64,000 bases of DNA, from NCBI GenBank assembly GCA_017525915.1, contig JAFXSC010000026.1:1-64000 (forward strand), in the 5' to 3' direction. Both the position numbers and the translations under genes were made by a program. Position 1 is the stretch's first letter; every line of letters begins with the position of its first letter. The DNA comes from Ruminococcus sp. GTDB taxonomy: Bacteria; Bacillota; Clostridia; Oscillospirales; Ruminococcaceae. Below, one piece after another: positions 58,368 through 64,000 of the stretch. The notes beneath the pieces are model-generated. The model was not told where the DNA came from. It searched no databases and worked only from the letters and a program-made list of their open reading frames with translations.

Positions 58368-59514
58368 TATTATCTGTCTTCTTGATAAGTCTCTGAACTA
58401 CCTCGTTCATTCTGTCCCACGAATACTTGTAAGCCTCTCCGCGTACATTCTCTGCAAATTCCTCAGCCTTGTCCTCACGGAAGAAGCGTATAACCGCCTC
58501 CGCAAGTGCCTCCGGCTTGAATGGCGGAACGATATATCCCGTCTTTCCGTCGATGACTACCTCGGGAAGACCTCCGACATCAGTTGAGATAACGGGCTTT
58601 TCAAAGCCGTAGGCTATCTGAACGATACCGCTCTGAGTTGCAGATTCATAGGGCAGCACGACAAGATCTGCCGCCGCGAAGTATTTCTCGATGCCGCTGT
58701 CCGGGATATAGCCGTCAACTATCTTCACACTGCTGCCAATGCCGAGCTTGTCGATAAGCTCGATATAGCTTTCCTTGTCGCTGCGGAACTCGCCGACTAC
58801 CCAGAGCTCGATGTCCTTGTCATAGCGGACTATCTCCGGCATGGCATTGAGTATATGGCGGAGTCCCTTGTAATCGCGGACGAAGCCGAAGAACAGGAGT
58901 ATCTTCTTTTCGGGCGGTGAATCTATCTCAGCCTTTGCCTGTTCCTTTGTGATATTGCGGAGCTTGAAGGCGTTGTATACCGGGTGTACCGTTGTCTCGA
59001 AGCGCGGACGCTTCACTATCTTTCTGAGGTCGTCTGCATCTGTCTTTGAATGGGTGATATACGCCGCACCTCGCTTCAGAACCATTTTCGTGAGGAACTT
59101 GTCCATCGGGAAGCGCTCGTGCGGGAAAACATTGTGGCAGAGGAATATCTTCGGGTACTTCCTCAGAAGCATACTCAGACCGGTATAACAGGGCGAGAAG
59201 TAGGGGTGCCACCACTGCATGATGATATAGTCCGGCTTCATGCGCCTTATCTTCATGGCGGTCGTTACCCAGTTGAAGGGATTTGCGGTATTGATGAGGA
59301 ACTTCGTATCCTCTATCCTGAAAATATCGTTGTCGTAGTCACGCTGCTCCTGCTTGAAAAGCAGCTTGGGGTACTGCATCTTGTAAGAAACAGTACTTAC
59401 GCGGAAATCCTTTTTCAGATTCTTTACCATGCAGCCGGTATAGTGGGCGATGCCGCCCTTGTAGGGGTATACCGGGCCAATCATTACTATCTTTTTCTTC
59501 TTAGACTTTTTCAT
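58360..59514 (-). CDS. Glycosyltransferase family 4
   Basis: A 384-residue GT-B enzyme. N-terminal KKKIVMIGPVYPYKGGIAHY with the donor-loop glycines, and C-terminal nucleotide-sugar region with DVGGLPEVV and ESATQSGIVQIAYGFEKPVI. I chose ATG 59514, 9 bp after GGGAG; an ATG at 59523 lies on that site. It overlaps the end of the upstream glycosyltransferase. Sugar not determined. Confidence 0.87.
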   Translation of the reverse strand: MKKSKKKKIVMIGPVYPYKGGIAHYTGCMVKNLKKDFRVSTVSYKMQYPKLLFKQEQRDYDNDIFRIEDTKFLINTANPFNWVTTAMKIRRMKPDYIIMQWWHPYFSPCYTGLSMLLRKYPKIFLCHNVFPHERFPMDKFLTKMVLKRGAAYITHSKTDADDLRKIVKRPRFETTVHPVYNAFKLRNITKEQAKAEIDSPPEKKILLFFGFVRDYKGLRHILNAMPEIVRYDKDIELWVVGEFRSDKESYIELIDKLGIGSSVKIVDGYIPDSGIEKYFAAADLVVLPYESATQSGIVQIAYGFEKPVISTDVGGLPEVVIDGKTGYIVPPFKPEALAEAVIRFFREDKAEEFAENVRGEAYKYSWDRMNEVVQRLIKKTDNNE

Positions 59515-60535
59515 TCTTATCATCTCCCGGAGTTTTCTCCTTCTCGGCATCATCCGCAGGGAGCTCGCCGTCCTTCAGCAGGTCGGCAGGCTCACAGGTC
59601 CTGCACTCCATTTTTCTCACGCGGTACTGAACGTCCTCGAGCAGCTTGCGGTTTGCCGCTATGGTGTCTCCGAGAAGACCTATCGTGAGCGTCTGGAAGC
59701 CCATCATTATGAATATCGCGGTAAGTATGAGAGACTGGATATGTCCTGCGCCCTCGCCCATGCCCATGAGTATGAGGAAACGTATGCCGAGCGCCGCGCC
59801 TGCAAGCATGAGCACCATGCCTATCGTCATGAAGAATTTCAGCGGCTTGTACATTACGAAGGAACGGGTGATAACGGTCGATGAGCGCTTCATGTACCTC
59901 CACATACTCGAAAACAGGCGTGAGGGACGTGTCTCAGGGTTAGTGCGTATCGGCACTGAGGTCATGGCAGTTTTGTTGTTGCCTGCCTGTATAATCGTTT
60001 CGAGCGTGTAGGTATACTCGTTAACGACATTGAGCCTGAGCGCAGCCTCCCTTGAATAGGCACGGAAGCCGCTCGGAGCATCGGGGATATCAGTTCCGGA
60101 AGCCACACGCACTACCCAGCTTCCGAGGTGCTGGAACTTTTTCTTCTTCCACGAAAAATGCTCGGTCTGGTCGATAGGACGCTCGCCTATGACGATATCA
60201 GCCTTCCTTTCAAGGATAGGACGGACGAGCTTCTCAATGTCCTCGCCGCAGTACTGATTGTCCGCATCGGTATTGACTATGATATCAGCGCCGAGGTGCA
60301 GACAGGCGTCGATGCCAGCCATAAAGCCTTTCGCAAGTCCCTTGTTCTGCTTGAAGGAAACTATATGATGAAAGCCGAGCTCCCTCGCACGGCGGACGGT
60401 GCCGTCCTTGCTGCCGTCGTTGATTATAAGGTACTCAATCTCGTCGATACCGTCGATATGGCGCGGAAGGTCGTTATAGGCGAGCTCCAGCGTCTCTTCC
60501 TCATTATAGCACGGTATCTGAATTATCAGTTTCAT
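59501..60535 (-). CDS. Glycosyltransferase family 2, DPM1/GtrB-like
   Basis: A 344-residue protein. GT-A domain: IIQIPCYNEEETLELAY (about 4-20), DXD-type NTDADNQ (about 88-94), and PDAPSGFRAYSREAA. Two C-terminal membrane segments (about 235-300) place it with the polyprenyl-phosphate sugar transferases such as dolichol-phosphate mannose synthase. It probably makes a lipid-linked sugar donor at the inner face. It ends in a Lys/Asp/Glu-rich tail. Confidence 0.87.
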   Translation of the reverse strand: MKLIIQIPCYNEEETLELAYNDLPRHIDGIDEIEYLIINDGSKDGTVRRARELGFHHIVSFKQNKGLAKGFMAGIDACLHLGADIIVNTDADNQYCGEDIEKLVRPILERKADIVIGERPIDQTEHFSWKKKKFQHLGSWVVRVASGTDIPDAPSGFRAYSREAALRLNVVNEYTYTLETIIQAGNNKTAMTSVPIRTNPETRPSRLFSSMWRYMKRSSTVITRSFVMYKPLKFFMTIGMVLMLAGAALGIRFLILMGMGEGAGHIQSLILTAIFIMMGFQTLTIGLLGDTIAANRKLLEDVQYRVRKMECRTCEPADLLKDGELPADDAEKEKTPGDDKNEKV

Positions 60536-60551
60536 ATCACTGCCTCATTCC

Positions 60552-61748
60552 TTATGTGAGTTTTCTGAAAAACTCAGTATATTTATTTACCATTGCGCTC
60601 CAGTCAAAGTGTCCGGTAACGTAGTTCCTGCCGTTTTCACCCATTGCCGCTGCGGTATCCCTTTCGCGGAGGATATAGTCAACGCAGCCCTCGAACTCGA
60701 AGTAATCCCCGAAGTAAAGCCCTCCGCTGCACTCCGTGACGAAGCCCTTCGTGACCGGACATTCCGCGTGTACGAGTACGGGACGTCCGCACAGCCAGCT
60801 CTCCATGATGACGAGTGAGAAGCTCTCGTTGAGCGAAGGCTGACACAAAAGCTCTGCCGCCGCAAGGGCGTTGAACTTGTCCTGCTTATCCACAAAGCCG
60901 AGGTCTGTTATCCTGCCGCTGCTGACAAGCTCCGGCGGAAGGTCGATGTCGCCGCCGCCTATGAGCACCAGCCTGAGCGGAGTATCGTGCCTGAGAAGGT
61001 ACTCGCGGAAGTACCTGACGAGAGTGCCGACGTTCTTGCCGCCGTCCTTGCGTCCGGCATAGAGTATGAACGGCTCTGTTATGCCGAATTTCCGGCGGAA
61101 GTCCTCCGGGTCGGCGGTAATGTCCGTATCCATGCCTATACCCGTCACAACGGTCTTAGTACCCGAAGCTGAAAGCCCGTAGAGCTCCTCTGCAAGCTCT
61201 GCCTCCGGCGCCGCGTTGAATACCATGCCGGCAGTCCGCGGAAACAGATCGCGGAAGGCTCTGAGCCGCGCATAGGGCTCATCGTGCAGGCAGGGTATCA
61301 GCACCGACTTCTCCGGGCATATCCTGATGCCGTCATAGGTCGTGCCGAACATATACGGAATATATACGAACAGCGAATGATCGCCTGTATGCTGCGAAAT
61401 ATAGTCATTCAGCGCACGGCTCCTCACCGATTCCGAAAGAAAGACCTCCTCCTCGCTGCTGCTGAGGGGAGCACCGTGCATGAGCTTGCGGTTCATATTG
61501 TCAAACGCGGCTCTGTTGCGCTTGTCTGCCCGGAAGCGCCTTACCGTTATGCCGTCTGAGGTGACATAAGTCCCCGGACGGTGAAAGTTCCTGCTCCAGT
61601 CCGAAGCGAAGTCCTTCACGCAGGTAGTGAGTATCTCCAGCGGAACGCCTGCCGCATGAAGGTGAGATGTGAGCCCACGGAGCTCCGCTTCCGCTCCGCC
61701 CGGGATATTCTCCCCGAACCACGGGGCAACAAATGCGATAGTTCTCAT
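60552..61748 (-). CDS. Glycosyltransferase family 4
   Basis: A 398-residue GT-B enzyme: MRTIAFVAPWFGENIPGGAE start, EPFILYAGRKDGGKNVGTLV (second Rossmann domain) and CQPSLNESFSLVIMESWLCG near the donor pocket. It overlaps the next upstream gene by 4 bp and lies 17 bp before the GT2 gene. Sugar not determined. Confidence 0.88.
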   Translation of the reverse strand: MRTIAFVAPWFGENIPGGAEAELRGLTSHLHAAGVPLEILTTCVKDFASDWSRNFHRPGTYVTSDGITVRRFRADKRNRAAFDNMNRKLMHGAPLSSSEEEVFLSESVRSRALNDYISQHTGDHSLFVYIPYMFGTTYDGIRICPEKSVLIPCLHDEPYARLRAFRDLFPRTAGMVFNAAPEAELAEELYGLSASGTKTVVTGIGMDTDITADPEDFRRKFGITEPFILYAGRKDGGKNVGTLVRYFREYLLRHDTPLRLVLIGGGDIDLPPELVSSGRITDLGFVDKQDKFNALAAAELLCQPSLNESFSLVIMESWLCGRPVLVHAECPVTKGFVTECSGGLYFGDYFEFEGCVDYILRERDTAAAMGENGRNYVTGHFDWSAMVNKYTEFFRKLT

Positions 61749-62818
61749 ATTTTACCTCTGATAAAATCTCTGAGCTGTTCTGTGAACAGCGCCTTTATCC
61801 GGCTGTAAGAGAAGTCCGCGAGCCTGCGCCTCTGATCCTGAATTACGTCATCGCGCAGTTTCTTGTCACGGACAAGCCTTTCGACAGCCTTTGCGGCAAC
61901 GAGCGGGTCATTGTCCTCAAGGAGCAGACCGCTTCCGCCGAGAGTATCCGGTACAGCCGCCGCTTTGCGTGCGGCTATCGGAACGTTGAAATACATCGAC
62001 TCGACAAGCGGTACGCAGAAGCCTTCGTGCTCGCTCATACAGAGAAAAGCGGTTGCCGTGCGGTAGTAAGCGAGCAGCTCCGGGAAGGAAACGTGTCCCG
62101 TGAACAGGACATCTCTCAGTCCGAGCTTGTCAGCATAGTCCCTGAGACGGTCGGCATAGTTCTCAAAGCCCGTCTGCGAGCCGGCAAGTATCAGCCTTGC
62201 ATCCGGGTCGAGCTGCTTGTAGAAGTAAAACGCCCTGATAACGTCCTCCTGACGCTTGTTCGGGGCAATGCGTCCCACGAAAATGATATTCGTTCTGCCG
62301 TCGCCGAAGCGCCGCATTGTCTCAGAGTCCGGCGCTTTTTCATAATCCCGGAAGGGTATGAGTATCGGTCTTATACCTATGGGACAGGTGAAGCCTGCCT
62401 CCAGAAGTCCCTGCTTGTTGTATTCCGAATCCGTAAGGCACATATCAACGCGGCTGCTAAGGTGGCGCAGTCCCTCATATCCGTAAGCTGTCCTCGCGGC
62501 AGCCTCGGTGCTGTAAGGGCGGAAGAATTCCGGCGGGGTTATATTGTGGTATATCATCATCTTCCGGCAGCGGATGCCGTCAAGGCGGTAGTCGATGTCG
62601 GTGCCGGTCGATTTGTGGTATATCAGTATGTCACTGCTTTCGGGAGTGCCGAGCTTTGAAGCCTTGCGGACTGCTCCGGCAGGGAGGCGCTTGTCGATTA
62701 TATCGGCATATACCGCGGTTTCAATGCCCATTCCGGCGATGACTCTCCTGAGTGCGAGCGCGTCATTGCTTACCGCATCGCCGCAGGATACTGTCGGGAG
62801 GAGCTGGATCACTCTCAT
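61745..62818 (-). CDS. Glycosyltransferase family 4
   Basis: A 357-residue GT-B enzyme: MRVIQLLPTVSCGDAVSNDA start, IIFVGRIAPNKRQEDVIRAF (about residues 183-202) and MSEHEGFCVPLVESMYFNVP (about 266-285), the E-x7-E donor site. It overlaps the coiled-coil gene and the next glycosyltransferase by 4 bp each. Sugar not determined. Confidence 0.88.
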   Translation of the reverse strand: MRVIQLLPTVSCGDAVSNDALALRRVIAGMGIETAVYADIIDKRLPAGAVRKASKLGTPESSDILIYHKSTGTDIDYRLDGIRCRKMMIYHNITPPEFFRPYSTEAAARTAYGYEGLRHLSSRVDMCLTDSEYNKQGLLEAGFTCPIGIRPILIPFRDYEKAPDSETMRRFGDGRTNIIFVGRIAPNKRQEDVIRAFYFYKQLDPDARLILAGSQTGFENYADRLRDYADKLGLRDVLFTGHVSFPELLAYYRTATAFLCMSEHEGFCVPLVESMYFNVPIAARKAAAVPDTLGGSGLLLEDNDPLVAAKAVERLVRDKKLRDDVIQDQRRRLADFSYSRIKALFTEQLRDFIRGKI

Positions 62819-63225
62819 TTGCGCTTTCTCCTTTTAGTCTCAAGCTTTTCGCGGAGCTCGGCATTTTCGGCTTCAAGCCTGCTGATGCGTTCAGCAAGCT
62901 TTCTGTTCTCCTCGGTAAGGGAGCTGACCGCGCTCACAACATTGGAGTTGAAATCGTTCTGCTCAAAGACTACCGGTTCAACATAGAACCTTGTCAGTCT
63001 GCGTATGACCTTCTTTGTGAATACCGAAACCGCATTTCCGGCAAGCTGCTTGTAAGGCTGTATATAGCAGTGTGCGCCGAGCCATTCAAGAGTTTTTGCG
63101 GCGGAGGTGCTCTGTGCCGGCTTGCGGCAGGGAATGTCCTCAAAGCTGAGCATATCCGCGGAAAGTCCCTTTTCGCTTATCTCAGCGCGTATCTGTTCCA
63201 TTATCTCCTCTGAATTCACGTTCAT
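62815..63225 (-). CDS. Coiled-coil protein in the polysaccharide cluster
   Basis: A 136-residue protein: acidic N terminus (MNVNSEEIMEQIRAEISE), a Lys-rich middle, and a C-terminal coiled coil (LTEENRKLAERISRLEAENA) with basic tail (KRRKRK). ATG 63225 follows AGGAGTAAGACA. No family recognised. Its place between glycosyltransferases suggests a scaffold or regulator of the polymerisation machinery, which is inference. Confidence 0.7.
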   Translation of the reverse strand: MNVNSEEIMEQIRAEISEKGLSADMLSFEDIPCRKPAQSTSAAKTLEWLGAHCYIQPYKQLAGNAVSVFTKKVIRRLTRFYVEPVVFEQNDFNSNVVSAVSSLTEENRKLAERISRLEAENAELREKLETKRRKRK

Positions 63226-63229
63226 TGTC

Positions 63230-64000
63230 TTACTCCTGTTCTTTATCACTTACTATGCGGAGGTCGCTGTTTGCGAGTATATAGTCGCGGATATCCTCGC
63301 CGTATACCCACATATATTCTGTTCCGCTGCCTATGGACTCATACTCTATGCGGTAGATGTCCGGGCTGAACTGCTCAAGGAAGATATCCTCAGAGCTTAC
63401 GATTATGCTGTTTTCTGTGATGAAGCTGAGAAGTCTCTCCGGGTCGGTAGTCTCATTGACCTCGAAATCGAACTCCGTCAGCTCGTATTCCGGAAGGGAA
63501 TACTGCATTGCAGAGCCGCTCCACGGCTTAGTCTGGTGGACGTTGTAATAGTAGATATCGTCGTATTCATCATCGAGACCGTCAACGTTATACAGCGCAT
63601 TCATCGTCGGCTGGACGAAGTTTATCTCCTTGCGCGAATTCACGAGTATAACATCATCCGCGGTATCGTAGTACGATCCGAGGAACACCCAGCAGAGCAG
63701 CACCGCGAGCATACCCTGCTTCTTTGCGGCAAGCCCGATGAGTGCCGCACCGAATACTATGCTCGTGACGAGTATGAGGTTCTCAAAATCGAAGTGAGCG
63801 ATATAGTCCCTCGGGTTGTCACCGAGGTATGCAAGAAGGTTGAGTATCGTGGTATTTGCGCTGTTTTTGCAGCCGTTGAGGAAGTCCGCGTAGTGGAGTA
63901 TCGGCACTGTACACAGAGCGTAAACTCCCAGTGTTACCGCAGTCATGACATTGCTCATCTCGCTGCGCGAGAAGTATATGAACGCTGCAAATACCGAAAA
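63230..64000 (-). CDS. Membrane protein, 5' part cut by the window
   Basis: Only the C-terminal portion is present; the frame is open to the window edge. It has at least two or three membrane segments (GVYALCTVPILHYADF; NLILVTSIVFGAALIGLAA; MLAVLLCWVFLGSYY) and an outside domain of about 150 residues rich in Asp, Glu and Tyr (DGLDDEYDDIYYYNVHQ). It may belong to polymer-synthesis membrane enzymes of the cluster. Family not recognised. Confidence 0.7.
   Translation of the reverse strand, partial: FSVFAAFIYFSRSEMSNVMTAVTLGVYALCTVPILHYADFLNGCKNSANTTILNLLAYLGDNPRDYIAHFDFENLILVTSIVFGAALIGLAAKKQGMLAVLLCWVFLGSYYDTADDVILVNSRKEINFVQPTMNALYNVDGLDDEYDDIYYYNVHQTKPWSGSAMQYSLPEYELTEFDFEVNETTDPERLLSFITENSIIVSSEDIFLEQFSPDIYRIEYESIGSGTEYMWVYGEDIRDYILANSDLRIVSDKEQE

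Overview
The window looks like a chromosomal segment from a fibre-degrading, cellulosome-forming Ruminococcus-type bacterium (Bacillota, Clostridia). The evidence is a secreted GH74 xyloglucanase ending in a type I dockerin, an intracellular GH94 cellobiose phosphorylase, many Ser/Thr-rich lipoproteins, strong AGGAGG-type ribosome binding sites, TTGACA/TATAAT promoters with 17-bp spacers, and sporulation genes (yabP, yabQ). Species cannot be fixed from the sequence alone.

Layout. Positions 1-4500 are accessory. They hold an array of four tRNA-like genes (a Leu-type gene with an insertion at the anticodon loop, then Glu, His and Ser genes, several with arm mismatches). Next come a methyltransferase, a SAP-domain protein, an acetyltransferase and a PNPOx-like protein, and then a scar made of truncated gene pieces (flavodoxin, deaminase, methyltransferase tail, ATPase). 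Positions 4500-8000 encode a four-subunit 2-oxoacid:ferredoxin oxidoreductase and a P-loop ATPase. Positions 8100-11011 carry the dockerin-bearing xyloglucanase behind a strong promoter and a structured leader. Positions 11100-12730 keep the order yabP-yabQ-divIC-yabR known from Bacillus. Positions 12760-16750 are a minus-strand cluster (AzlCD, two lipoproteins, a TPM protein, a zinc-ribbon protein). Positions 17-31 kb hold housekeeping and sugar genes: aldose epimerase, cysS, a VanX-like dipeptidase, pth, mfd, an ECF S component and cellobiose phosphorylase. Positions 31.2-36.5 kb are a Gld-type ABC transporter operon. Positions 36.6-45.7 kb are the conserved rimP-nusA-ylxR-ylxQ-infB-rbfA-nrnA-truB-ribF operon, with a terminator-like hairpin in its leader. 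Positions 46-51.7 kb hold a solute-binding lipoprotein, a VanY-like carboxypeptidase, a CorC/HlyC membrane protein and two lipoproteins.

Positions 51.9-56.4 kb contain the strongest regulatory find: a yybP-ykoY (Mn2+) riboswitch-like leader with an overlapping intrinsic terminator, followed by a leucine-rich-repeat lipoprotein, a P-type cation ATPase and a flavodoxin-like oxidoreductase. Positions 56.4-64 kb hold birA and a surface-polysaccharide cluster (flippase-like protein, four glycosyltransferases, a coiled-coil protein and a membrane protein cut by the window edge).

How the genes fit together. Xyloglucan and cellulose are cut outside the cell (GH74 on a scaffoldin), cellobiose is phosphorolysed inside (GH94), and sugars are mutarotated. 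The ferredoxin-linked 2-oxoacid enzyme and AzlCD point to branched-chain amino and fatty acid economy. All function calls rest on reading motifs and gene order by eye; no database search was run.
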